A stretch of DNA of 64,000 nt from the NCBI GenBank assembly GCA_905221605.1, contig CAJNDS010002723.1, forward strand, positions 973,316-1,037,315, written 5' to 3'. Below are positions 19,300 through 31,378 of this stretch, piece by piece. How positions within the stretch are numbered: position 1 is the first letter of the stretch; every line of letters starts with the position of its first letter. Source of the stretch: Symbiodinium natans. Its lineage: Eukaryota > Sar > Dinophyceae > Suessiales > Symbiodiniaceae. The notes beneath the pieces are model-generated. The model saw only the letters and a program-made list of their open reading frames with translations. It searched no databases and was not told where the DNA came from. The translations under genes were made by a program, and so were the position numbers.

Positions 19300-19311
19300 G
19301 TGTGTGTGTGT
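19293..19311 (+). repeat. (GT)n microsatellite at the right boundary of the element
   Basis: About nine GT units followed by TACGCG. With the longer (TG)n at 11538-11600 it frames the element. Confidence 0.85.
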
Positions 19312-19380
19312 ACGCGTTCAACAGACTTAGCCTCGCTTTAAACCCTAAGCTACCCTAAACCCTAATTAAACCCTACTTGT

Positions 19381-19518
19381 CAGGTTCATGGGTAGCCATA
19401 GGTAGGGGTTACAAGTACCTTAAATAAGGTTGTAAGCACCTTAAATAAGAATATAGCAGGTTATAGGTATCGTCACCCTACTTATGACCGCACGTGTAAC
19501 TACTACCCATGAGCCTTG
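19381..19518 (+). mobile_element. Hairpin element, family D copy (D4)
   Basis: The left end CAGGTTCATGGGTAGCCATA pairs with the right end TACTACCCATGAGCCTTGCA. The interior has a duplicated ACCTTAAATAAG block and GGTTATAGGTA. It lies about 80 bp from the Penelope-like element. Confidence 0.6.
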
Positions 19519-20105
19519 CAAAGCCATGAACCCGCAACCTAAACCCCAAACCCTAAACCCTGAACCCTAAACCCTAAACCTCTTCAGGATGAGGACGACG
19601 GCGGCTCGGCGTTGAGTCCGCGGTGCATCGCTGGCCACATGGGTGCGACGCTGAGGATGTCCACGGGAGTTTTTTTAGAATTGTTGGGGTTTTGGGTTTT
19701 GGGTTTTGGGTTTCAGAGCCAGCTGACATGCAGAGTCTGGGTTCAAAAAGGGTTCAGGGCTTAGGGTTTGGGGATTCTAGGTGAAGGTAGGGTTCCTGGG
19801 ATGTTTGTCATTTTCCCTTATTTGGGCTTCAGAGGAACATGTTTAGGAGTCTGGTTCGTCTAGATGTTTTTGGGGTAAAGGCCCTGGGTTGACTTCGTGA
19901 CCACCATGTTTCTGAACGCCGATTCTTCAGTCCGACGCAGGGCTGGACCCTTACGACTCGCGCTCAATTCCTGAAAAGACTCTATCCCGACTGTTTCCCT
20001 TAGTTGCGAAAGAAGGAGTGCCAACTGCCCACACCACCCTAATCCCTAAACTCTACACGCTCAACCCTCAACCCTTAAACCCTCAGTTCAATCCTGATGT
20101 CCTTA

Positions 20106-20190
20106 ACCTTGGGACGTTCTCCCTTAGACAAACAGTCCTTAGTAGGGATTATGGCACCCCCTGTTAGTATAAGGGGTGACATCCCAACCT
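20106..20190 (+). mobile_element. Hairpin element, family A copy (A2), deleted centre
   Basis: It starts TTGGGACGTTCTCCCTTAGA and ends TATAAGGGGTGACATCCCAA. The inner part CAAACAGTCCTTAGTAGGGA is typical of the family; the right-arm TAAGGACT is missing. Confidence 0.55.
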
Positions 20191-20298
20191 TAACCCTTTA
20201 AACCCTTCATCTCCAAACCCAAATCGCAAGGCCCAGATCCGTCCCAGGGCCCATTTAGGCCACGCGCGGAGCCCCACGCTGCCCCTGGGCAGAAGGGT

Positions 20299-20515
20299 GA
20301 GGGGTTTAGGGGGTTTAGGGGGTTTAGGGGGTTTAGGGGGTTTGGGTTTAGGGGGGGGGGTTTAGGGGGTTTAGGGGGTTTAGGGGGTTTAGGGGGTTTA
20401 AGGGGTTTAGGGGGTTTAGGGGGTTTAGGGGGTTTAGGGGGTTTAGGGGGTTTAGGGGGGTTTAGGGGGTTTAGGGGGTTTAGGGGGTTTAGGGGGTTTA
20501 GGGTTTAGGTTTAGG
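20299..20515 (+). repeat. Variant telomeric array TTTAGGGGG
   Basis: About twenty-five units of the form GGGGGTTTA with one or two extra G in places and a return to TTTAGGG at the right edge. The variant is homogenised over 200 bp, so it was amplified after arising. Confidence 0.92.
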
Positions 20516-21099
20516 GCTCGTTGCTAAAAAATAGCTTCAATAGGGTTCACAAGGGCTTCAGAGTTGCTGTTCTTTTTCGTGTTGAGGGCCTTGGGGGGTC
20601 GTGGTGGATGTGAGGGCTCAGTGCCGTCTTCCAAGCACACCGAGGAGAAGAGTCCATGACGATAGGGTTGAGGGTTTAGGGTTCTTAGGGTTTAGGGTTT
20701 AGGGTTTAAATTTAGGGTTTAGGGTTTGGGGTACTTTCCTGGTCAATGCCTCTTCGGGTTTCTGAGCCCGTCGCGCCAGGCTCTCCAGTTCGCACCCTCG
20801 CAGCAAACGCACAAAGACCGAAGAAGGGCCTTCGGGTTTAGGGTGTAGGGTTTAGGGTTTCGAACTACCCAGATCCGACCAAACCCGAATCATGATGAAG
20901 TGGGTGCAGGGATCCAAAGATCTTGGCTTCAAGGGCGCTTTACCAGCACCCTCAACCCCTAAACCCCAAACCCTCAACCCTAAACCCGACACTTCCCGAC
21001 TTGGCAGGCCGATATGCCATGCCAAGTGCCTCAGCAACCGCAACCCCCAGTACCCAGCCAAGGCTGGGTTGGGCAAGTCGGAGAGAGTGTCGCCAAACG

Positions 21100-21255
21100 C
21101 CCCCCAAACCCACCCCCCCCCAAACCCACCCCGCCCCCAAACCCCCCCCAAACCACCCAAACCCCCCCAAACCCCCCCCAAACTCCCCCAAACCCCCCCA
21201 ACCCCCCCCCCCCGCCCCCAACCCCAAAAGCCCCCAAAAGCCCCCCAAAGCCCCC
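21100..21255. repeat. C-rich tract of CCCCCAAA-type units
   Basis: Runs of 4-13 C separated by AAA or AA. It looks like a C-rich derivative of the telomeric C-strand. Confidence 0.85.
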
Positions 21256-22099
21256 TCCGCAGGTGCGGCACGGCATCGTTGGATGGTAGCCGTTTGACTT
21301 GGGCGGGCTGGGTCGTATATCCTCCGGTGCTTTCCCCCAAATCATCAGCCCAAGAGAGCACAACTTCGTCACCGATGCCTTAAACCCTAAACCCTAAACC
21401 CTAAACCCTGAACCCTATGTCGCACCAAACCCCGCTGAAGCGACCCAGCCCACGCCACCTCAATGTGCATGCGGGAGGGAGCGAGGACCCACAGGGACTA
21501 AGGCCCTTTGCCCTAGACCTCTTAAAACCCGAATTCAACCCCCAAGCCTTAAACCCAGTGGTAAAGTGTACCTGGGTACCCTTGTGGGATGAGGAGCCAA
21601 CAAGGCACCTTCCTGACCAAACTTAAGAACGCCCTAACAAGCCGAGCCTGGGTGTGATAGGACCCTAAACCCTGAGCCCTAAACCCAAAGAGTAGGCGAT
21701 GGGCTCTTATGGAAAGGTTTCCCCTTCCACGCTTCGGAGACGATGGCCTCGAGGGCCTAAACGGTCTTTTTGGGTCAGCAAGGAAGCGCGTGCCCCAAGC
21801 CCTAAACCCCAAACCCCAAACCCCAAACCCCAAACCCTAAACCCTAAACCCCTACTCTTGGACACCTAACACCAACCTTAGTTTTCCGGGCAAGGCTCCA
21901 CCGAAAAGGGGCGTATTCTGAGTCCAGGTAGGGCTCAGACAATGTTTTGGATTTTAGGCTTCCTTGTTGTTCAGAAGTCTCGATTTTCTTTCGACCGTGG
22001 CCCGTTTCCTTGACAATGGTAAATCTTAAGATTTGGTCAGTTCTCAAAGTTGTGCTCCCTTTTCGGGTGCCCTAAATATTAGGGGCCGTGTTATAATGA

Positions 22100-23330
22100 G
22101 GACCCCAAACGGAAGCCACAATTTAGAGAAATGACCACATACCTCCAGTGAAACCTTGGAGAAAGACCCCGTTCGAAGTCCCACGCTCAGCAAACCTTCT
22201 CTCCCACCACTGTGTCCATGAGCGGCAGCTGGAGGCAAGTGGGCAACGAATCCTATAGAGGGGTAGTCTCATGATCCTCTTAATAGCAGGAACTGGTAGC
22301 TAGTAACGACGGCAGTGAGGATGATAATGGTAGTAAGTCGAAGAAAGAAGGAATGGAAATGAAGAGGAGAAGTGAACAAAACTCATGCAGGAATAGCCCA
22401 TCCGTGTTGGCTAAGCAGCAGAAGTCCCAGAGCTTTTCTTACGAAGCCCGCGCCCTCAAAGCAGCATCCGTCTCTGCTGTGGGCTCACTGCCCGCGGGCT
22501 CGCGCGCTTCCGCGCGTTCGCAAAGGCAGTCCCCTCAGCCCAGGAGGTGCGGCTCATGGCCGCAGGTTCTGCCGTTCTTTTACACCAGCTGTACTGTAGA
22601 CGAGGTCTCTGAGGGTGCTACTGCCTGGAGCTGTCAGGGATTCATAACTGCCGAACTTGGTGGACCCTGAGCACTGGGCACACCCTGAGACAGGCCACCT
22701 GGCAATGCATGCGCAAGCGACACGAATTAGAACTAGAGTTGGGCGTCAAGCGCCGTTTTTGCATGCCCTTGGAAATGCAGAGCCTGGAGGCAGATGGTTC
22801 TCAGGACTGCGAAACGGCACCAGTATGGAAACGTGTCTTCCGAGTTTTCTTGACGTATCGGTGTTGAGCCCCAAGCACGCAAGAAGTGCCAGACGCACGG
22901 AAAAGGAGACGAACCTTCTGCCATTGGGCTTGTTCCACGGGGCGGCCAAGTTTTGAAAGGAGGATGCCAGCGGTGACGGCTCCCTTGTGGAGTAAGAGGA
23001 TCGTAGTCCGTAGGCTATGGTTCAAGGTGTCTAGGAGCTCTTGGCAGAGTCCTGAACCAATCTGCCCAAACCCCTGGACCTGAACCTATGGCAACTTTTA
23101 GGCAAGACCCCCTGTTCCCTGAGAGATGGACACCCTCGTACGATTACGTATGTGCAAGCGACCTGGTGAGCATTGAAAATGAACCCGGTTGGTGGTTTTT
23201 GTTTAGTGTAGGCTGTGCTTTGCTTGCAAAACTGCCCTATCCTCGCAGCTGGACTGAGCCACTGAACTTGAAAACCTAAACATACACGTCCTCTGCCCCA
23301 AACCCCAGGAGACTCTAAGCCCCAAGCCCC
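22100..23330. other. Telomeric-repeat-free segment with unassigned short ORFs
   Basis: Balanced composition with no TTTAGGG arrays. Frames of 105 codons (22353-22670) and 99 codons (22657-22956) occur on the plus strand. Neither shows a known motif, a convincing start context or conserved features; opposite-strand frames are of similar length. I see no reason to prefer any as a real gene. It may be a remnant of gene-derived DNA. Confidence 0.4.
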
Positions 23331-24094
23331 GTGCAGCAGAAATCCCAAGTCGCGCAAGTCCGTGCGCTGCATCAATCTTCACACAAACTCCACAGTGTGT
23401 CCCCGCAGCTGGCAGCCCTTCTTAGGGTCTTCGTGCGGAGATGTGCAAGAATGTTTTCGGCCTCAGCACGGGTTCAAAAAAAGGGTTTTCGGGATGTTAA
23501 TCAGGGTTTAGAAGCAAGAGCTATCGGGTTTCGGGGGCTTGAAACCTTAAACCCTACGGGCCTTTGAGGGCCTAAGCGGCTTTTCAGCCCTACGCTTGCG
23601 AGCCCGCGGTTGCTTAGGGTTTAGGGTTTAGGGTTTAGGGTTTAGGGTTTAGGGTTTAGTTTAGGGTTTAGGGCCGCTTCAGAAGGCCCAGGCCATCTCC
23701 TTGCATGACCCTTGCATGGCATGGGGATTTCCTGCATGAAACTTACGCCGTGTGCTGGGAGGATTGAGAGCGTATGTTTAGGGTTTAGGAGGATTTTGGG
23801 TTTAGGGTTTAGGGTTTAGGGTTTAGGACCTTGAGGGGTTGCGCGGTGTGAGGTGTAGAAGAGTTTTCAAAACGTGGAGACGCATGGGCCACGAGGGTGC
23901 TGTAGAGATCTGCGAAGCAGATCAGCGACAACATCTCGTTCCCCTATTCTTTCTCCGCTGACCAGCTTTTGAATGAACAGCTGCCAGGGCCACACAGTTG
24001 CATTCGATTCCCACAGAACTTGCACCAGAAACACGTGTTGACTCCGAACTAGTTTCCAATTTCTGTGGCCGCTGTTTCCTTGTAAGGCCTATTT

Positions 24095-24205
24095 GCGGGT
24101 TTAAATAGGCGACCCCCAATATAGATCCCCAAATAGTAGTAGTAGGATCCCCTTATGATAAGGACCCCAACAAGGTACCCAAACTAATATCGTATTTTTG
24201 CCCAC
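24095..24205 (+). mobile_element. Hairpin element, family C copy (C4), diverged
   Basis: It starts GCGGGTTTAAATAGGCGACC and contains CCCCAAATAGTAG, AGGATCCCCTTATGATAAGG and ACCCCAACAAGGTACCC, the shared landmarks of family C. The right end (CGTATTTTTGCCC) is weakly complementary to the left. Confidence 0.45.
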
Positions 24206-24555
24206 GGAAACGTATTTTGTCAGGGGGGGCCCCGCAAAATGCAGCCGAGGGAAGCCCGCAAACGAACAAGAGCATGACAAACCCCGCCCTCGAAGGGCTG
24301 CAAGTTTTGAAAAGGGTTCACCCCAGACCCCAAACCCTTAACCCTGAACCCTGAACCCTGAGCCCTCCCTCTGCATCCCCAGGTTTGAATATTTTAGGGC
24401 TCTAGGGCTCAGGGTTTGAACGCTCTTTCCTCGCAGCCGTTGGCAGTCCACCGGGTTTAGGGTTTACGGTTTAGGGTTTAGGGCGTAAAATGGTGTTAAC
24501 GGTCATGTTCTCATGTTCTAAGTTTCTTTTTGCTTAGCCCATAGCCCTAAGGCTC

Positions 24556-24796
24556 ACCCCCAATCCCCCCCCCCCCCAACCCCCCCCCCCAACCCCCAAC
24601 CCCCCCCCCCCCCCCAACCCCCCCCCAACCCCCAACCCCCCCCCCCACCCCCACCCCCCCCCCCCCAACCCCCCCCCCCCCCCCCCCAACCCCCCCCCCC
24701 CCCACCCCCCCCCCCCAACCCCCCCCCCCCCCCCCCCCCAACCCCCCCCCCCAACCCCCCCCCCCCCCCCCCTCCCCCCCCCAAAAAAAAAAAAAA
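24556..24796. repeat. C-rich tract ending in an A-run
   Basis: Long C runs of 7-20 separated by AA, followed by an A-run of about 16 bases at 24782-24797. Read on the minus strand it is a T-run leading into G-runs, as at 5607-5645 and 29270-29298. Homopolymer lengths are uncertain. Confidence 0.85.
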
Positions 24797-27732
24797 AACG
24801 AAACCCAAAACCTGAACCCTAACCCACGCGACCGCGCTCTTGGCTCACAAAATGTGCCGGGGGGGAGGCGCTGGAAATGCCTAGCACCCACCTCTCGGGT
24901 TCGCAGGGCTTGGGGTTCATAAGGTTTATGTAAGGTTTATAGCTATAGACCTTAGAACACCCTAAGCCCCCAAAAAGTTGTAGGGTTTAGGGTTTACAAG
25001 GTTCAAAAGGTCCAGCTTCGCTACGCCGAGCCTATGTTGTCAAATCTCTGAGAACGGTTCGACGTTCGTTTGTTTTTGGGGTAGCTGGGTTTAGGGTGTA
25101 GGGCTTAGGTCTTAGGGCTTAGGGTTTAGGGTGCCTACCAGCGCTGCCGCTGCCATGGCCCATACTTCCTCGCCACTCATCTCAGTTGGAAAGGGACCCT
25201 TAATCTTGTTCACCTATTATAAACCCTATATATATATATATAGATATATATATATACCTCATATAGCCCCTATGTACCTAAGTAGCCCCTAAAAACCCCT
25301 AAATTACCTCCAAGGTCCCGTAGAAGGGTCCCTCCTTTTGTCCCTTGAGGTTTAGGGTTGAGGGTTCACACGTATCGGAGTTGCTATGGGGGAGGGGGGG
25401 GGGGGGGTGGCGGGGAAGTCGGATTTTCAGGTTCATTTCCAAATGTGTTTTTGTGGCTTCGCAAAGATTGAGAACATGCCAAAACTACGGCCACTGGGCT
25501 GAGCACACTCTAAACGCTGCCACGTCTCCGTTCCCCCGAACCCTAAACTCACCAACAAAGGGCGCGGCCTTCTCAACTTGTGGGTGTGCCCCCAATGCCT
25601 CAAATGCCTCGGAAGTCCCTGTGCCCACCCCCCCTGGAGCGTCGCTAGACGGGTGGCACAAAGAAAGCCCTAAGCCCGAAACCGGAAACCCGAAACCCTA
25701 AACCCTAAACCCTAAACCCTAAAGAAACTTAAACCTTAAACCCGAAACCCTAAACCCGGAACCCTAAACCCTTGTGTATGGCCAGGGCCGGCTTGGAGGT
25801 CTCCAAGATGAACAGCATGGGCACGAAGAGCAAGAGCCCGGCACTCAATCGCTGTGTTCACGGGGATCCCCGAACCTCTCCGGGTTTAGGGTTTAGGGTT
25901 TAGGGTTTAGGGTTTAGGGTTTAGGGTTTAGGGTTTGAGGGTGCTCCCGAACAAACCCTATAAACCCTAAAGCCTAAACCCTTTGATTCTTAAGGGTAAG
26001 GTTGCTCAGGCCGTGAAACATACCCCCCGAAACATACCGTTATCCCAACACATTCTCGAGCAAACCCATATATCTATCTATATATCTATCTATCTATATA
26101 TATATATATGCATATATGCAAATATGATCAGAGCGCGCCCATTCCCCCTCCCCCCCCCCCCCCCCCCCCCATTGTATCCCATGGTATCCCCCCCGTGGTA
26201 TCCCCTCCCATGGTATCCCCCCCCCCCCCCGTGCTGTGTGGGGTTTGGGGTTTGGGATTCAGGGTTTAGTTGAGCGTTTAGGGTTAGGGTTTAGGATTTA
26301 GGGTTTGGTCAGAGGTAAAGGGTTTATGGGGGTTGGAGGACCGGTGACCCGCGAACCGAGATCATATGTGTGTGTGTCTATATATATATATATGTCGATA
26401 TCGGGTTTAGGGTTTAGAGAATGCGACCGTATGGTTTGAGGTCGATTCCCGAATCAAAGGCTCTTTGGAAACCCTTTACAGACCCCACTTGAGGCACTAT
26501 GGTGGAGCGCATTGAATACGATCCCTACGAAATGCCTGGGCCATATGACGACGACGAAGCTGGCCCATGTTTCAGGATTCGGGTGGGTTTGGGGATTTCC
26601 TCCCCCCACGCCTCCTTCCGAAAAGTTGGGTGGGTGGGGAAGAACTTCAGGGTTTCGGAGGGGAAGGGGGGTTTGGGTGCTGGAGCTAGGGCTGTTTAGG
26701 GTTTGAAGGGTTTAAAAAAGGGTTTGTCTGGCTGCTCCTTGCAGAGCTGGGGTTGAAAAGGGTGTGTGGTTTAGGGTTCTTGGATTTACAGTGGTATCTG
26801 ATTTTCGTTTTACCGCACCCGACATGTGGGGTTGTTAGAGTTTAGGACACAGTCGCGCGTCTCACATGACATGGTTTTATAATTATCAGTGCAGATCAGG
26901 CGGGCAGCTGTGCCCGAATGTTGCCTTATCACGCAGGCCAGGGCAACTTTGCCAATGTAAGCAGGCCAAAGAGGCTCAGGCAGGCAACTGTACCGGAATG
27001 TTGCCTTAAAAAGGGCCATGCAGGCTCAAAGTCGTCTCGCGAACCTACCATCTATGCCGTATTTTCTTCCGTCACAACAGAAGCAGACACCACGGCCTGT
27101 TGCCAACAACACGCAACCCTGTGCTCCAACCTGGTTCCATCGGGACCAACAACTGAACCAGCATGAGCAACAAAAGCAGTCGCTTCCTAACACTGCAGCC
27201 CTAAGTCCTCGCAGTTGGTTTTGCATGGACATGGAGGGATGTTCCAAGTGATCGTTCTTTTGTGCCCAATGGTCAAGGATGCAGGGCTACAGCGGCTATA
27301 GTTCGGCGGCTGGTTTCAGGGCCAACATGTGCTGAGTTCTTTGTTGCTTGAACTGTGGATCTCCCCTTGTGAAATCATGAAGTCTGAGCCCTACTTGGAG
27401 GTTCATGGGCCGGGTAGTTTTAGGTAGGGTTGCAAGTACCCTAAAAAAGGTTATCATCAGTTGTATTTATAGTTACCCTACTTATAACCCCACTTATAGC
27501 TACCCATGAACCTGCCTAAATCCTAAACCCTAAACCCTAAACGCCCTGGACTTGCTCATGTCAATGAGCTGCCAAGGACGTCCATCGCACCCATTCGGCT
27601 CCTCGGCTCCGAACTACTCCAGAGGTTTACGGTTTTAGGGTTTAGGGTTTAGGGTTATGCAAAAAGGTTCCAGCTTCAAAGAGAATCTTCGGGCGCCGTG
27701 AACGCCTTGAAGGAACTTCACCTGCGTATCAT

Positions 27733-27804
27733 GGGGGATTATGATAGGGGGTATATATTGGAAGCTCTACTATGGACTGTTAGTATAAGGGGGAACAGCC
27801 CAAG
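27733..27804 (+). mobile_element. Hairpin element, family A, 3' half (A10)
   Basis: GGGGGATTATGATAGGGGGT leads into GGACTGTTAGTATAAGGGGG and AACAGCCCAAGG. The left arm is missing. Confidence 0.5.
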
Positions 27805-27960
27805 GCTTGGGACTTGTTTGTTGCCTTCGAGGTCCGTCTCAAGTTTCAGGGCATCATGCAGGCCCAATGTAGGGTGTGTGTTGTGGCATAGGGCCAGTCC
27901 TCGAACCCCTCGAAAGGGAACCCTAAACCCTACACCCTAAACCTTGGGGGGGGGGGGGGG

Positions 27961-28003
27961 GTACCTTACTGGACTGTTAGTATAAGGGGGGAACATCCCC
28001 ACC
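27961..28003 (+). mobile_element. Hairpin element, family A, 3' arm only (A11)
   Basis: TGGACTGTTAGTATAAGGGG then GGAACATCCCCACCC, the right arm of family A, directly after a G-run of about 20 bases. Confidence 0.5.
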
Positions 28004-28105
28004 CAAGTAGTGTATCGAAGCCAAATTCGGTGTTGGGCACTGCGCGAGAAGCACTGTCCAGCTGCAGCCAAGGGCAGACGACGTGCCTCAACTGCAACCC
28101 CTGTC

Positions 28106-28225
28106 CTCTATATCCCCTTCGGGGGATATCCCCTTCGGGGGAAATCTTTTTTATTTTAGTCTACATAAAACCCAAGAAAATATTAAACATGTGGTTTTTT
28201 ATTAAGGTTCTAGGGGGAGTATAGT
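28106..28225 (+). mobile_element. Hairpin-like element, family F copy
   Basis: A duplicated palindromic block ATCCCCTTCGGGGGAT at 28112-28141 is followed by ACATAAAACCCAAGAAAATA, TTAAGGTTCTAGGGGGAG and TATAG. The second half matches 31541-31620, indicating a dispersed element. Confidence 0.45.
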
Positions 28226-28359
28226 CCTTGGCGACAGCGAGCGATGTTGTAAGGCTAAGGATTTCGACGTGTCCGCGCTCAAAACGTAGTATCCGGCACT
28301 TCTCCGATGCGGCTCTATGCTTTGTGAACTCACGTTGCACCATGCTCCTCCTTCCCAGA

Positions 28360-28460
28360 GACTCCAAAACCCCTTAATTAAGGAACATATGTTAAATCAT
28401 ATTAGGGTTCCTATTCGAATCTAAGGTCTATTCCTTACTTAAGGGTTTTTTGGAGTCTTG
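28360..28460 (+). mobile_element. Single-copy hairpin element
   Basis: The left arm CTCCAAAACCCCTTAATTAA and right arm TTACTTAAGGGTTTTTTGGA with GT are near complements, with AACATATGTTAAATCATATT in the loop. A related but shorter segment lies at 34370-34440. No coding potential. Confidence 0.5.
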
Positions 28461-28551
28461 GGGTTTGATGCAGACGCCGATGAAGCTGTCATCCGAATCC
28501 TTGCGCAGCAGCGAGTTTTAGGGAGGCGCGTCGTATATCAATGCTGTTAAG

Positions 28552-28632
28552 CTGAGATGTTCCCTCTTATACTGACAGGGGTTATAATCCCTATTGAGGA
28601 CTGTTAGTATAATTAAGGGGGAACATCCCAAC
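28552..28632 (+). mobile_element. Hairpin element, family A copy (A3)
   Basis: It begins GAGATGTTCCCTCTTATACT and ends AAGGGGGAACATCCCAACT. The right arm carries an AATT insertion (TATAATTAAGGGGG). Confidence 0.6.
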
Positions 28633-29084
28633 TGTTAAGGTTCATCGGTGAACGCGATGCCGACGGTCTCCGCACAGTTCATCAAGAGAGACCTCCACGG
28701 ATCGTTTCTGGACGGTCGTACTGTGCCTCTTGGACTGGTCAGCTGGGCCCGAACGTACCAGAGCTAGTGCGAGCAGGGCGCTATGAAACGTTGGTTTTGA
28801 AGCTGTCAATGCCCCGAATCGAGTCATCTGGCTAGTTCTCAGTAGGGAAAGTAGGGAATTTCGGCAACTACCCTAGGTCATCCCTTACAGGGCATATCTA
28901 GGCCCCTAAGTTCCCTCATTCCTTGCCAAGAACCATAGCCTCATTGCGGCCAGGATGCAGAGTTACATCTACATGTTCCTGAAGAGCCCATGGACGACCA
29001 ACAGCCTGGCTGCCATCACCATGCACCTCTGCTTCCTAAACCCTAAGCCCTAAGCCCTCTAAACCCTGAAGCCGAAACCCTGAA

Positions 29085-29187
29085 GCCGAAACCCTAAACC
29101 CTAAACCCTAAACCCTGAACCCTAAACCCTAAACCCTAAACCCTAAACCCTAAACCCTAAACCCTAAACCCTAAACCCTAAACCCTA
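29085..29187 (-). repeat. Interstitial CCCTAAA array
   Basis: About fourteen units, one CCCTGAA variant, otherwise perfect. Confidence 0.93.
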
Positions 29188-30175
29188 GCAGGAAGCAACT
29201 TCCGGGCTCAGGATGTAGGACATCACTTGGGGTCCTAAATCTGCCAAGGGCCTTTAGGTTTGTTGGGCTTTTTTTTTTTTTGGGGGGGGGGGGGGGGGGA
29301 GGATGGGGCACGGCGAGGCTTTATCCCCTAATAGCCGATAAGCTTAAGCTTCCATTCCCTGATATGGAATTGAATCGGTTTAGGGTTTAAGGTTTAGGGT
29401 TTAGGAGCTAGGGTTTGGGGTTTGGGGTTTGGGGTTTGTCGTTTGGGGAAAGTGCTCCTCACAGGCCGTCGTTTCTTAGAATGGGAAGAGAAGATCTAAA
29501 CCCTAAACCCTACACCCTACACCCTACACCCTAAACCCTAAACCCTAAACCCTAAACCCTAGCAGCGGACAAAGCTAGAGGATGCCCAGGTTCTTTGACT
29601 TAACCTTACTGTTTCTTCGTGGGGAATTAGGGATTGGGGGGAGGGTGCCTATAGGACCCCAAACCCTATGCAGGGTTTAGGGTTTAGGGTTTAGGGTTTA
29701 GGGTTTAGGGTTTCTGGCTTAGGCTTTAGGGTGCCTCTAAGACCCAAGACCCTATAAACCCCTAATCCCTCTGTACTGTAGGGTTTGGGGTTGACAGTGG
29801 CTTGATCATTTGCGGCTTGCGGCGAGGCCAGTGGATCTTGGGGTTTAGGTTTAGAGGTTTAGGGGTTGTGGCCCGCTGTCCAGATGCAAGAAGGGGGTTT
29901 GTGGGTTTAGGGTTATGGGGGGGTTTAAGGGGTTTAGGGGTTGAGGGCTTAGAACCCTAAACCCTAAAGGTTCACGGTTTAGGCTGTGTTTCCCTATGTT
30001 GGCCCCGCCCTCACTTAAATGCGGGTGAAGTGAGCAGCGCTTGGCTCCCTTCCCTCCCGCCTGAACCCTGAACCCTAAAAGCCTAAACCCTAAAATCTGG
30101 GTCATATGCCCTTTAGGCCCTCTTCTCTGAACTACTAGTCCTCCCTAAGTGCGGTCTCTCTTACCCAGAGTGGGG

Positions 30176-30272
30176 TCTGGTTCCCTTTTTTTGGGTTCAG
30201 GGTTCCCTTACAAGCTCCTTTAAATCAAAAACGGGGCATCCCTATTGTTCCTAGGCTTCCCCCTTGGTCAAA
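30176..30272 (+). mobile_element. Hairpin element, family E copy with short telomere-like insert (E4)
   Basis: GGTTCCCTTTTTTTGGGTTC then AGGGTTCCCTTACAAGCTCC. Compared with E1 it has one or two telomere-like units between the two CCCTT landmarks. Confidence 0.4.
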
Positions 30273-30562
30273 CCCTAAACCCTAAACCCTAAACCCCTTT
30301 CAAACAGGTTTGATGCCTACTTGTCCTGCGTGGACATCGACCGGGGTGCCGCGAGCTTGCCTCCGATCGCCTGGGTGTCGGTGACAACACAGCTCTGCCT
30401 CGTTCTGTATCGTGGCAATCTTCGGGCTCCGAGTTTAGGGTCATTTAGGTTTTAGGGTTTAGAGTTTAGGGTTTAGGGTTTAGGGGGCTCTTTCAACCGC
30501 AAGCCCGAAACCCTGGAGGCTCGCGTCCCAGGTCCTTGCACCCTCAGAACCACCCCGCCTCT

Positions 30563-30753
30563 CCTACTATTTGCTTAAGACCCCCCCAAATAATAATATT
30601 AATCATAATAATAATAATAACAATAGTCATAATAATCCCTATATGACCTTATAAGGAAGAATTTTTTAGGGGGTTCTTAACGAAAAGTGATAATCCCTAT
30701 ATTACCTTATAAGGAAGAATGCTTTTTGGGGGGTTCTTCAGCACCTCGTAGTC
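30563..30753 (+). mobile_element. Hairpin element, family B copy with internal duplication (B1)
   Basis: The left end CCTACTATTTGCTTAAGACC pairs with two right-end versions, GGGGGTTCTTAACG near 30668-30682 and GGGGGGTTCTTCAGC near 30727-30742. The block ATAATCCCTATA...CCTTATAAGGAAGAAT is duplicated. Confidence 0.6.
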
Positions 30754-31214
30754 TCCTAGAGTACAGTCACCTAGCTTTGAGCTGCAGTTGGTGATGCAGG
30801 TTGCAGGGTCCGGGATGTTCTCTCACCCGGCTTGGACTTGACATCTGATCGGTTTAGGGTTTAGGGTTTGGGGTTTAGGGTTTAGGGTTTAGGGTTTAGG
30901 GTTTAGGGTTTAGGGGTCTTGCAAGCCACAAGAATAGTTAGGGGCCAAGTGCGATCTTGTGGACTAAGCGCCATTCGACTAAGGTATACAGTGGAATGGC
31001 TGAGCTGGCCTCCCAGCTGCACGAAAGTTTTTTCTGCAACTGCTAGTCAGCGTTCGGGTTGTTATTGTTGTTGTTGTCGTTTTGCTTTCTACATACTAGA
31101 ATTGTTCTCCCTCATCCTTAAACTCAAAACCGAAGCCCTAAGCCGCATGGACAACCAGGGCTTGTTCCGTCTAGGTGTTGCGCAAGGCGTCACTTGTTCT
31201 GGCTCTAAGCCTGC

Positions 31215-31378
31215 CTTCCCAGCTAGGCAGGCCTTTCGGACATTTTATATTTCCCCTTATTAAACCCTAACCCCTAAACCCTAAACCCCAAACCCTAAAC
31301 CCTACCCCTAAACCCAACCGTAAACCGAGGATCAGATTCAGGAATAAATTTTCAGAGGGTTTTATGGGCCATCCTAGC
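31215..31378 (+). mobile_element. Dispersed element copy carrying an internal CCCTAAA tract
   Basis: The flanks AGGCCTTTCGGACATTTTAT and CAGAGGGTTTTATGGGCCAT match 41553-41653. In this copy about 66 bases of CCCTAAA-type repeat (31260-31326) lie where the other copy has only TTTAGGTTTAAG. Confidence 0.55.

Larger units (their letters stand above)
19312..22100. other. Telomeric-repeat mosaic with hairpins and C-rich tract, no gene
   Basis: It holds a family D hairpin (19381-19518), a family A hairpin (20106-20190), a TTTAGGGGG variant array (20299-20515), a C-rich CCCCCAAA tract (21100-21255) and several short CCCTAAA arrays (19540-19580, 21380-21416, 21795-21850). Frames of up to 169 codons cross the C-rich tract and are Pro- or Gly-repeat artefacts. 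Confidence 0.75.

Noticed and set aside
20852-21383. ORFs of 113-169 codons in the C-rich CCCCCAAA region
   Set aside because: Composition is entirely repeat-driven and overlapping frames on both strands are equally open.
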